Translations under genes and position numbers: made by a program
Notes under the pieces: generated by a model
What the model was told of the DNA's origin: nothing
The model's database searches: none
What the model saw: only the letters and a program-made list of their open reading frames with translations
Assembly: GCA_020024855.1 (NCBI GenBank)
Contig: JAHHTB010000036.1
Location: 1-13,811, forward strand
Source of the DNA: Fusobacterium sp.
GTDB lineage: Bacteria > Fusobacteriota > Fusobacteriia > Fusobacteriales > Fusobacteriaceae
DNA length: 13,811 bases
Reading direction: 5' to 3'
In this document: piece by piece, positions 7,033-13,811 of the stretch
Layout of the letters: every line of letters starts with the position of its first letter
Position numbering within the stretch: position 1 is the first letter of the stretch

Positions 7033-7398
7033 TTATAAAATTTCAGGTTCTACTGTTTCTTCTTCGCTAATTTTTATATCTTGTACAAATACATTTACTT
7101 CAACAACTTTTAAAGCTGTTAATTCAGATACTGCTTTTAAAACAGATTCTTGTACTTTTTTTGCTACTTCTGAAATAGGATATCCATAATTAATTATGAT
7201 AAAAGTATCTATACTACACTCTTTTTCTCCTACTTCTACTTTTATTCCATTACTTACTCTTTTTTTACCTAATATTTTACTAACTTCATCTGCTACTCCA
7301 CCAGCTAATTTGTAAACTCCTTCTACATCTTCAGTAGCTTTTGCTGCAATAGCCTTTACAACATCATCTGCAATTTTTATATTTCCTAGATTGTTCAT
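7033..7398 (-). CDS. Asp23/Gls24 family envelope stress protein (YqhY-like)
   Basis: A 121-residue soluble protein with the Asp23 pattern: IADDVVKAIAAKATEDVEGV near the N-terminus (9-28), a central IKVEVGEKECSIDTFIIINYG (53-73, beta strands) and the late helix VAKKVQESVLKAV (78-90) before the VVEVNVFVQDIKI strand. A very strong AAGGAGGA lies six bases before the ATG, stronger than that of its anchor AmaP, which fits a protein made in excess. It follows accC by 44 bases. In Bacillus subtilis the equivalent gene yqhY sits between accC and nusB, and its loss is relieved by mutations in acetyl-CoA carboxylase genes, so a link to fatty acid synthesis is plausible here. Confidence 0.9.
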   Translation of the reverse strand: MNNLGNIKIADDVVKAIAAKATEDVEGVYKLAGGVADEVSKILGKKRVSNGIKVEVGEKECSIDTFIIINYGYPISEVAKKVQESVLKAVSELTALKVVEVNVFVQDIKISEEETVEPEIL

Positions 7399-7442
7399 AA
7401 TATATCCTCCTTATAAACTATAATTATTCTTTTATATTTATA

Positions 7443-8783
7443 TTATAACCCAAATTCTTTCTCAATAAAAGCAGTTGTTACATTTCCTTTTCTATAATTT
7501 TTATTTTTAAGGACTTGAAGATGAAAAGGGATTGTTGTATCTACTCCCTCTATAATATATTCAGAAAGTGCTCTTTCCATTCTTACTATAGCTTCTTCTC
7601 TATCCATACCAAATGTAATTATTTTTCCTATCATTGAATCATAATATGGAGATATTTCGTATCCTTGATAAGAATGTGAGTCTATTCTTACACCTATTCC
7701 CCCAGGTGTTATATATTTTGTAATTTTTCCAGGTGAAGGAAGGAATCCATTTTCTGTGTCCTCAGCATTTATTCTACATTCAATAGCATGACCTTCTAAA
7801 ATTACATCTTCTTGAGAAATATTTAAAATATCTCCTTCAGCAAGAGCAATTTGAAGTTTTATTATATCAATTCCTGTTACAGCTTCTGTTACTGTATGCT
7901 CAACTTGGATCCTTGTATTCATTTCCATAAAATAGAAATTATTTTTATCATCAACTAGAAATTCTAAAGTTCCTGCTGAATCATATCCAATAGCCTTAGC
8001 TAATCTTACTGCAGCTGCTCCCATCTCTCTTCTAACTTTTTCAGGAAGTCCAAATGAAGGAGATTCTTCTATTAATTTTTGATGTCTTCTTTGAATTGAA
8101 CAGTTTCTTTCACCAAGATGAATAACATTTCCATGTTTATCTCCTAAAATTTGTATCTCAACATGTTTTGGATTTTCTACATATTTTTCTACAAAAACAT
8201 CAGGATTATTGAATGCTGCTTCTGCTTCGTTTTGAGCTGCAACTACATTTCTTTCTAATTCTTTATCGTTTCTCGCTATTCTCATTCCTTTACCACCACC
8301 ACCAGCAGTAGCTTTTATCATTACAGGATAACTTATTCTTTCTGCTATTTCTTTTTTAGTATCTTCAATATTAGTAATAATACCTGTTCCATTTGTTACA
8401 GGTACATTATTATCGATTGCAGTTTGTCTTGCAGTTGCTTTATCTCCCATATTTTTTATACATTCATGACTTGGACCTATATAAATTAAATTATGAATTC
8501 TACATATTTTTGCAAAACGAGCATTTTCTGATAAAAATCCATAACCTGGATGTATTGCATCTGCTTCTGTAATCTCTGCTGCTGCTATGATATTAGGTAT
8601 CTTTAAATATGATTCACTTACACTTGCTGGTCCTATACATACAGCTTCATCTGCCAATTTAACATGTAGGCTTTCTTTATCTGCTTCTGAATAAACTGCA
8701 ACTGTTTTTATTCCTAATTCTTTTGCCGCTCTTATTATTCTTACAGCTATTTCTCCTCTGTTTGCAATAAGTATTTTTTTCAA
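7443..8783 (-). CDS. accC: Biotin carboxylase AccC
   Basis: The ATP-grasp subunit of acetyl-CoA carboxylase, 446 residues, normal length. It normally carboxylates biotin on a carrier protein using ATP and bicarbonate. The N-terminal KKILIANRGEIAVRI (2-16), IHPGYGFLSEN (77-87), glycine loop GGGGKGM (161-167), Lys116, Lys158, His208, and EMNTRIQVEHTVTE (287-300) with Glu287, Asn289, Arg291 and Glu295 are all present, so the enzyme looks active. The start is TTG (bases 8781-8783) with GGAGGA seven bases upstream; the conserved N-terminal sequence begins right there. It lies 23 bases after the AccB-like gene. Because that neighbour lacks a biotin site, AccC may use a different biotinyl protein as substrate. 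A pyruvate or other biotin-carboxylase subunit is a less likely alternative, given the operon. Confidence 0.95.
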   Translation of the reverse strand: MKKILIANRGEIAVRIIRAAKELGIKTVAVYSEADKESLHVKLADEAVCIGPASVSESYLKIPNIIAAAEITEADAIHPGYGFLSENARFAKICRIHNLIYIGPSHECIKNMGDKATARQTAIDNNVPVTNGTGIITNIEDTKKEIAERISYPVMIKATAGGGGKGMRIARNDKELERNVVAAQNEAEAAFNNPDVFVEKYVENPKHVEIQILGDKHGNVIHLGERNCSIQRRHQKLIEESPSFGLPEKVRREMGAAAVRLAKAIGYDSAGTLEFLVDDKNNFYFMEMNTRIQVEHTVTEAVTGIDIIKLQIALAEGDILNISQEDVILEGHAIECRINAEDTENGFLPSPGKITKYITPGGIGVRIDSHSYQGYEISPYYDSMIGKIITFGMDREEAIVRMERALSEYIIEGVDTTIPFHLQVLKNKNYRKGNVTTAFIEKEFGL

Positions 8784-8806
8784 TTATTTTTCCTCCAATA
8801 TAAAGC

Positions 8807-9229
8807 TTAATCAGTTATTTGTCTTACTCTTATTAATATTTTTCCATAATCTGTTGCTTCTCCATTTTTAAGAAGTATGTCTTCTATTGTTCCAGCTATT
8901 TTAGACTTTATAGGTGTTTTTATTCCAACAGTAGAAATGTATCCTATAGTTTGTCCTGCTTTTATATTTTGCCCTATTGAAATTATAGCTTTTCCATCTT
9001 TATCGTAAAAATAAAATTTTCCTATATTAGCTGATTTTATATCTTTTATATTTACATCTTCTTTTATTTCTTCAACAACTTCTGTTTCAGATATTTTTTC
9101 TGCTATTTCTTCAGTTAAATCTTTTTTTATTTTTAGTTTAAATTCATTTTCTTCAAATTTAATTTCAGAAAGTCCATTTTCACTAAGAATTTTTATTAGG
9201 TCATCTATTAAATCTCTGTCTTTATCCAC
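8807..9229 (-). CDS. accB: AccB-like biotin carboxyl carrier domain protein lacking the biotinylation motif
   Basis: A 140-residue protein with AccB architecture. It has an N-terminal helix and EFKLKIKK strand (1-36), an acidic linker (38-64), and a C-terminal biotinyl-type domain (about 70-136) with SIGQNIKAGQTIGYI (84-98), IAGTIEDILLKNGE (111-124) and DYGKILIRV (127-135). The turn that should read EAMK reads STVG (99-102): an ungapped alignment puts Gly102 at the biotin-accepting lysine, with Lys104 two positions further on. The proline-rich FYxxPxP stretch is also altered (FYFYDKDGK). The frame is clean and the gene is intact. The start is GTG at 9229 with AGGGGG five bases upstream; no ATG exists near the N-terminus. 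It is first in the operon, directly before accC. It is probably an unbiotinylated BCCP-like subunit or regulator; a normal carrier seems unlikely. Confidence 0.85.
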   Translation of the reverse strand: MDKDRDLIDDLIKILSENGLSEIKFEENEFKLKIKKDLTEEIAEKISETEVVEEIKEDVNIKDIKSANIGKFYFYDKDGKAIISIGQNIKAGQTIGYISTVGIKTPIKSKIAGTIEDILLKNGEATDYGKILIRVRQITD

Positions 9230-9254
9230 GGAAACCCCCTATTCAATTTTCCTA

Positions 9255-9283
9255 ATTCTAGCATACTATAAAAAATGTATCAA
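9255..9283 (-). promoter_or_regulatory. Promoter of the accB-accC-asp23-amaP-DUF2273-nusB operon
   Basis: On the minus strand, TTGATA (9278-9283) is spaced 17 bases from TAGAAT (9255-9260), and TGC immediately before the -10 gives an extended -10 element. Each hexamer departs from consensus at one base. The -10 ends 25 bases before the GTG of the AccB-like gene. No FapR- or FabT-like operator was recognised around it. No hairpin separates it from the dnaE stop at 9300, so dnaE transcripts may also read through. Confidence 0.82.
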
Positions 9284-9299
9284 GATTAAATTACGATTG

Positions 9300-12200
9300 T
9301 TATTTTATAATTATAGTTCCTTCTCCCATAAGTTTTACTATTTCTTTTATAAATTCATTTGTAGGAAGAACGTAAGTATTAGTTTTTATCACTTTTTTTT
9401 CTGTGTTAGTTTTTACTGCAAGATATACAGGTGTTTCTCCTTTATGAGATTGAAGTATTTTTTTTAGTTTAGGAACTTTGTTTTTATCTTCATCTTTCAC
9501 TAAAATATATACTATATATCCTTTTTCATAAGCTAAAACATCTGTGGATATTACTTCTCTTGCTATTATTTTTTTGTTTTCAACTCCATTAAAATAATCT
9601 GTTTGAATTATTCCAGAAATAAGTACAACTTTTCCTTCTAAAAAATTTCCAACATTTTTTGAAAAATCTTTTGGAAAAATAATTCCTGAAATTTTATTAA
9701 AGTAATCTTCTAATTCAAAAGCAGCCATTACTTCACCAGACTTTTTGGTAACTATTTTTTTAATATCTCTTAATATTCCAAAAACTTTTATATTTTTTTC
9801 GTCTGTATCATCTTTAATATCTTGTATCTTATCTGTTTTATAAGAATTTATAATAAATTTATATTTATCAAGAGGATGAGCACTAAAATAAAATCCTAAG
9901 AACTCTTTTTCTTTTTCTAATTTTTCATCCAAAGAATAATCTTCTACTTTAACAAGAGAAAAACCATTTATAGTAGATTTAGCTTCTCCAAAAAGATTCA
10001 TCTGTTGAATCTCATCTTCTTTCAATCTTTTTGTAGCAAATTCTAAAGCTTTTCCTAAAGACTCTATTTTCTCTTTTCTATTTCCTGGAATTCCATCTAA
10101 AGCTCCTGAATAGATCAATGCCTCAACAGCTTTTTTATTCATTCCAAATTGTTTTGTTCTAAATATAAAGTCATCAAAGGTTTTATATTCACCGTTGTCA
10201 TCATACTCTTTTTTTATTCCTTCTGCAACTTTTTCTCCAACATTTTTTATTGCTGATAGTGCAAATACAACTCCCTCACTATCAACCTTAAATTTTGAAG
10301 CTGCATTATTTACATCTGGAAATTTTAATTTTATTCCATGATTTTTTGCATCTTCAACATATATAGCCACATTTTCAATATGATTTATTTCAGAAGTCAT
10401 AAGAGCTGCATAATAATGTTTAGGATACATTTTTTTTAACCAAGCTGTCCAGTAAGCTATAAGTGCATAAGCAGCAGAGTGAGATTTATTAAATCCATAA
10501 CCAGCAAACTTATCTATCAAATCAAAAATTTCTGTTGCCTTTTCTTCAGAATATCCTTTTGAAATGGAACGAGAAATAAATTTCTCTCTATTTTCATCCA
10601 TTATTTCTGCTTTTTTCTTTCCCATAGCTCTTCTTAAAAGATCTGCCTCACCAAGAGAATAATCTGCCATCACATTAGCAATTTTCATTACCTGTTCTTG
10701 ATAAAGAATAACACCATAGGTTTCTTGTAATATTTCTTTTAAAGACTCATGAGGATATTTTATCTCCTCTCTTCCATTTTTACAGTTTATAAAATTATCA
10801 ACCATGCCAGAACCTAATGGACCTGGTCTATATAAAGCAAGAAGAGCTATTATATCTTCAAATCTATCTGGTTTTAATTTTGTTAATATTCTTCTTATTC
10901 CACTAGATTCAAGCTGAAATACTCCTAGGCTATCTCCTTTAGCAAGCATTTCATAAACTTCTTTTTCATTTAATGGTATGTCATGAAGAATTATTTTTTC
11001 TTTTGTATCTTGTTCTATATAATCAATTGCTCTTTGAATGTTTGTTAAATTTCTAAGGCCTAAAAAATCCATTTTTAAAAGTCCTAGTTCTTCTAATTCT
11101 TTCATTTGATATTGAGTTGAAATAACATTATCTTTATCAGAATATAAAGGAACTGTTTCATCAAGAGAATCTTTTGTAATAACTATACCTGCAGCATGAA
11201 TAGAAGTATGTCTTATTTTATTTTCTATTCTTGCAGAAATATTAATTACAGTTTCTATTTCTTTATCTGTTGTATACAGTTTATTAAGTTCTGGTATATT
11301 TTTAAGAGCAGCTTCTATTGAAAAATTAAAAGGTATCAATTTAGCAACTTTATCTATTTTTGAAAGTGGTATATCTAAAACACGTCCTACATCTCTAATT
11401 GCTGCTCTAGCTTTTAATGTTCCAAATGTTATTATCTGTGCAACTTTATCAGTCCCGTATTTTTCTGTTACATAATTTATTAATTCTTGACGTCTTTCTT
11501 GACAAATATCAATATCAATATCTGGCATTGATACTCTTTCTGGATTTAAAAATCTTTCAAAAATAAGATTATATTTTATTGGATCGAGATCAGTAATTTT
11601 TAAAGCATATGAAATGATACTTCCTGCTGCTGAACCTCTTCCAGGACCAATTGGTATTTTTTTTTCTTTTGCATAGTTTATAAAATCCCAAACAACAACA
11701 AAGTATTCAGCATATCCCATTTTATTTATAACTGAAAGCTCATACTCCACTCTTTCAAGCATTTTTTCAGTTAAACCACTGGGGTATCTTTCCTCTAAAC
11801 CTAAATAAACAAGTTTTCTTAAAAATTCCTCTATATTTTTTACACAAGTTGGTAATTTATAATAAGGAAATTTAAATGTTCCAAAATCTATATTTAAATT
11901 ACATTTATTACTTATTTCTATAGTATTGTCAATTGCTTCTATATATTCTTTTCCAAGGGAATCAATCATTTCCTCTCTACTTTTTAGATATAATTCTTCT
12001 GTTTCTATTTTCATTCTCTTTTCATCAGAAACTTTTGCTCCAGTTTGAATACATATCATTATATCTTGTAAAGTATGATCACCTTTATTTACATAGTGAG
12101 TGTCATTAGTTGCTACAAGTTTTAATCCATTTTTATTTGCTAATTCTGAAAGTTTTTTATTTAACTCACTCTGCCCTTGTATTCCATTACTTTGTATTTC

Positions 12201-12713
12201 TATATAAAAATCTTCTTTTCCATATATATCTATATATGAACTAATTGCTTTTTCAATATTTTCTTCTGATTCTTTATCTATTATTCTTCTAGATATTTCT
12301 CCTTGCATACATGCAGAAAGACATATTATTCCTTCATTATGTAATTTTAAATATTCTTTATCTATTCTTGGTTTATAATAAAATCCTTTGATATACGCCT
12401 CTGAACTTATTTTCATTAAGTTCTTATATCCTTTTTCATTTTTTGCAAGAAGAATAAGATGGAAATTTCTTCCTTCTTTTTTCTCCATTTCAAATTCAGA
12501 TACATAGGCTTCTATTCCAATAATTGGTTTTATTCCATTTTTTATTGCTTTTTTATACATTTCTATTGCACCAAACATATTTCCATGATCAGTGATAGCA
12601 ATACTTTTCATTTCAAGTTCTTTGGCTCTTTTTAAATAATCATCTATTTTTCCAACACCGTCAAGAAGGCTATATTCTGTATGTAAATGTAAATGTGTAA
12701 AAGTGTTTTTCAT
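9300..12713 (-). CDS. dnaE: DNA polymerase III alpha subunit DnaE
   Basis: The replicative polymerase, 1137 residues, typical DnaE length. The N-terminal PHP domain (about 5-270) keeps HLHTEYS (9-15), TDHG (41-44), IGIEAYV (65-71), CLSAC (131-135) and NDTHYV (203-208), so its metal site looks complete. The polymerase core has GPGRGSAAGS (356-365). The palm motif PDIDID (397-402) supplies catalytic Asp400 and Asp402, and LLKMDFLGL (545-552) supplies the third aspartate, Asp549. KFAGYGFNKSHSAAYA (735-750) is a family signature. A helix-hairpin-helix region lies at about 855-880, an internal clamp-binding motif QMNLF at 904-908, and an OB fold at about 975-1060. It lacks the inserted exonuclease of PolC, so it is DnaE. 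GGAGGAG sits five bases before the ATG. It is transcribed alone or with slight read-through into accB. Confidence 0.97.
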   Translation of the reverse strand: MKNTFTHLHLHTEYSLLDGVGKIDDYLKRAKELEMKSIAITDHGNMFGAIEMYKKAIKNGIKPIIGIEAYVSEFEMEKKEGRNFHLILLAKNEKGYKNLMKISSEAYIKGFYYKPRIDKEYLKLHNEGIICLSACMQGEISRRIIDKESEENIEKAISSYIDIYGKEDFYIEIQSNGIQGQSELNKKLSELANKNGLKLVATNDTHYVNKGDHTLQDIMICIQTGAKVSDEKRMKIETEELYLKSREEMIDSLGKEYIEAIDNTIEISNKCNLNIDFGTFKFPYYKLPTCVKNIEEFLRKLVYLGLEERYPSGLTEKMLERVEYELSVINKMGYAEYFVVVWDFINYAKEKKIPIGPGRGSAAGSIISYALKITDLDPIKYNLIFERFLNPERVSMPDIDIDICQERRQELINYVTEKYGTDKVAQIITFGTLKARAAIRDVGRVLDIPLSKIDKVAKLIPFNFSIEAALKNIPELNKLYTTDKEIETVINISARIENKIRHTSIHAAGIVITKDSLDETVPLYSDKDNVISTQYQMKELEELGLLKMDFLGLRNLTNIQRAIDYIEQDTKEKIILHDIPLNEKEVYEMLAKGDSLGVFQLESSGIRRILTKLKPDRFEDIIALLALYRPGPLGSGMVDNFINCKNGREEIKYPHESLKEILQETYGVILYQEQVMKIANVMADYSLGEADLLRRAMGKKKAEIMDENREKFISRSISKGYSEEKATEIFDLIDKFAGYGFNKSHSAAYALIAYWTAWLKKMYPKHYYAALMTSEINHIENVAIYVEDAKNHGIKLKFPDVNNAASKFKVDSEGVVFALSAIKNVGEKVAEGIKKEYDDNGEYKTFDDFIFRTKQFGMNKKAVEALIYSGALDGIPGNRKEKIESLGKALEFATKRLKEDEIQQMNLFGEAKSTINGFSLVKVEDYSLDEKLEKEKEFLGFYFSAHPLDKYKFIINSYKTDKIQDIKDDTDEKNIKVFGILRDIKKIVTKKSGEVMAAFELEDYFNKISGIIFPKDFSKNVGNFLEGKVVLISGIIQTDYFNGVENKKIIAREVISTDVLAYEKGYIVYILVKDEDKNKVPKLKKILQSHKGETPVYLAVKTNTEKKVIKTNTYVLPTNEFIKEIVKLMGEGTIIIK

Positions 12714-12748
12714 AAATTCTCCTCCTTAATCAGTCTTATTCATAATAT

Positions 12749-12754
12749 ATTATA
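12749..12754 (-). promoter_or_regulatory. Probable -10 element of the dnaE promoter
   Basis: A perfect TATAAT on the minus strand lies 35 bases before the dnaE ATG, in the gap following the wzz terminator, so a promoter is needed here. The best -35 candidates (TGATTT or ATGATT, 16-17 bases upstream) are weak. The remainder of 12755-12855 is AT-rich with no recognisable gene. Confidence 0.55.
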
Positions 12755-12855
12755 CATTATTCCTATTAAAAAATCATCTTAAATTCAGTTTTTTAGTTTT
12801 AAGAATAACTATATTTGTATTTTATATTATTAAATTCTATGTTAATATAATATTC

Positions 12856-12896
12856 AAAAAAATAAAAAAAGTGTTAGTACTTTAGGTACTAACACT
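12856..12896 (-). terminator. Intrinsic terminator of the Wzz-like gene
   Basis: A perfect 11-bp stem (12870-12880 with 12886-12896, core GTGTTAGTAC) closes on a 5-base loop. On the minus strand it begins nine bases after the stop codon and is followed by seven T, one A and several more T. This is the strongest terminator in the window and separates the polysaccharide gene from dnaE. Confidence 0.93.
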
Positions 12897-12904
12897 AAAA
12901 CTTT

Positions 12905-13811
12905 TTATTTATCATTATTCTTTTTCTTTTTTTCTTCAAAGATAAAGTTTCCTACAAGAACATAGCAAACTCCTATAAATCCACCTAATAGTAATCCTAC
13001 TAATGTCATTAAAGAAACTTTTGAGTCTGATTTTGTTGTTACTGTTTCTGTTACTTTTATAATATCTGAATATTTTTTATTATAATTTTTTACAGTAAGA
13101 TCATTTATCTTTTCAATTTTTTTATTTAATGATGATACTATATATTCTAAATCTTTATCAACTTCTTTTTCTTTTAAAGTATCAACATTTATTTCTTGCT
13201 TCATTTTTTTCTCTATATATTTCATTTCAACTTGAATATCTGAAAGTTTTATCTTTTCAACAGCTAACTGTCTTAAGAAATCTGTATAATAATTTTCTTC
13301 ATCTGTTTTTATTTTTTCTAAACTTCCATTATTCATAACTACTACATTTTTTGAATCTGGTTTATAAGCTTTAATCATAGATTCTAATTGTGAAATTTTT
13401 CCAAGTTCTTTTTCTTTTTGTCTTCCTAATTCTTCTAATTGTTGTCTATAATTTATCATTAGTTCATTAGGATTTTTTGTAACTCTGTAATCTTCAACCA
13501 TATTTTTTATTTTTACAAGATTAATGTCTTTTAATATTCTAAGTTCTTTTAATATATTTTGCATTTCAACTTTATCTTCTAAAGAAATAATGTTATGATC
13601 TAAATTGTCGATTGCAGTTATTGAAGACTGTAAAGATGTATCTATAATTGATATTATATCTTTATAATCATATGTAAAACTTTCTTTATAATTTAAAAGT
13701 GGTAAACGTGATGTAAGAGCATAATTTCTTTTAAAATAATCTTTTTGTACCTCTATAAAATTTTTTAATATTTCTTCATCTTTTTCACTTGAATTTGCTA
13801 TTTTTAAAGAA
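12905..13811 (-). CDS. Wzz-like polysaccharide chain-length determinant, C-terminal part (start outside window)
   Basis: The frame is open from the stop at 12905 to the window edge (about 302 codons), so the internal ATG at 13564 is not the start; codons upstream of it continue without a stop. What is visible is a long helical, Lys/Glu-rich periplasmic region, strongly coiled-coil between roughly 13565 and 13100. A C-terminal membrane segment follows, VSLMTLVGLLLGGFIGVCYV, preceded by SDSK and followed by a short basic cytoplasmic tail (FEEKKKKNNDK). This matches the second half of Wzz/PCP co-polymerases, which set O-antigen or capsule chain length from the inner membrane; the first membrane segment and conserved N-terminal domain would lie beyond 13811. 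The usual proline-rich stretch before TM2 is poor here. The family call is therefore moderate; a tyrosine-kinase-linked chain regulator is possible. Confidence 0.72.
   Translation of the reverse strand, partial: SLKIANSSEKDEEILKNFIEVQKDYFKRNYALTSRLPLLNYKESFTYDYKDIISIIDTSLQSSITAIDNLDHNIISLEDKVEMQNILKELRILKDINLVKIKNMVEDYRVTKNPNELMINYRQQLEELGRQKEKELGKISQLESMIKAYKPDSKNVVVMNNGSLEKIKTDEENYYTDFLRQLAVEKIKLSDIQVEMKYIEKKMKQEINVDTLKEKEVDKDLEYIVSSLNKKIEKINDLTVKNYNKKYSDIIKVTETVTTKSDSKVSLMTLVGLLLGGFIGVCYVLVGNFIFEEKKKKNNDK

Noticed and set aside
13129..13338. Plus-strand Leu/Phe-rich frame of 69 codons that looks like a membrane peptide
   Set aside because: It is antisense to the Wzz-like coiled coil; the hydrophobic composition is an artefact of reading Lys/Glu codons backwards.
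13562..13564. ATG at 13564 as the start of the Wzz-like protein
   Set aside because: The frame continues without a stop to the window edge with the same coiled-coil character, and no ribosome binding site precedes this ATG. The N-terminal membrane segment of the family is still missing.
1..13811. CRISPR array, tRNA, rRNA, insertion sequence or prophage remnants
   Set aside because: No regularly spaced direct repeats, no tRNA-like cloverleaf, no transposase-like frame and no abrupt change in base composition were seen.

Overview
The window is very AT-rich and densely packed, and every recognisable gene lies on the minus strand, so transcription runs from high to low coordinates. Gene content points to a Fusobacterium-like bacterium (phylum Fusobacteriota). 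It is a diderm, shown by an EnvC-type amidase activator and a Wzz-like O-antigen/polysaccharide chain-length protein. It also carries a Clostridia/Bacillus-style accB-accC-asp23-amaP-DUF2273-nusB cluster and a transketolase split into two genes. The genus assignment is inferred from content and composition, not from any search.

Layout in transcription order. (1) 13811-12905: 3' part of a Wzz-like chain-length gene that is open to the window edge, closed by a strong intrinsic terminator. (2) 12713-9300: dnaE, the DNA polymerase III alpha subunit, behind its own likely promoter. (3) 9283-5801: a six-gene operon from a strong extended -10 promoter to an intrinsic terminator. It holds an AccB-like protein, AccC biotin carboxylase, an Asp23-family protein, AmaP, a DUF2273 small membrane protein and NusB. 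(4) 5733-5137: a lone YdjM-type membrane-bound metal-dependent hydrolase. (5) 5079-3121: the split transketolase pair, with a near-consensus promoter and a long hairpin terminator. (6) 3069-1136: ftsX and an EnvC-like gene overlapping by ATGA. (7) 936-1: the 5' part of recN, truncated by the window edge. No tRNA, rRNA, CRISPR, insertion sequence or prophage signal was seen, and no gap between genes exceeds 200 bases.

The most notable signal is in the acc operon. The protein in the AccB position has the size and fold pattern of a biotin carboxyl carrier protein, but it lacks the EAMKM biotinylation motif: the expected lysine aligns with glycine (Gly102). Its partner AccC keeps its full ATP-grasp active site. 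This recalls plant BADC proteins, which are unbiotinylated BCCP paralogues that regulate acetyl-CoA carboxylase. The downstream Asp23/AmaP/DUF2273 genes add an envelope-linked component, and Asp23-family YqhY of Bacillus is already tied to acetyl-CoA carboxylase balance. Both acc genes also start with non-ATG codons, unlike the other complete genes. A second point is that the FtsX/EnvC pair has no ftsE beside it, and the LytM domain of the EnvC-like protein has lost every zinc ligand, as expected for an activator rather than an enzyme.
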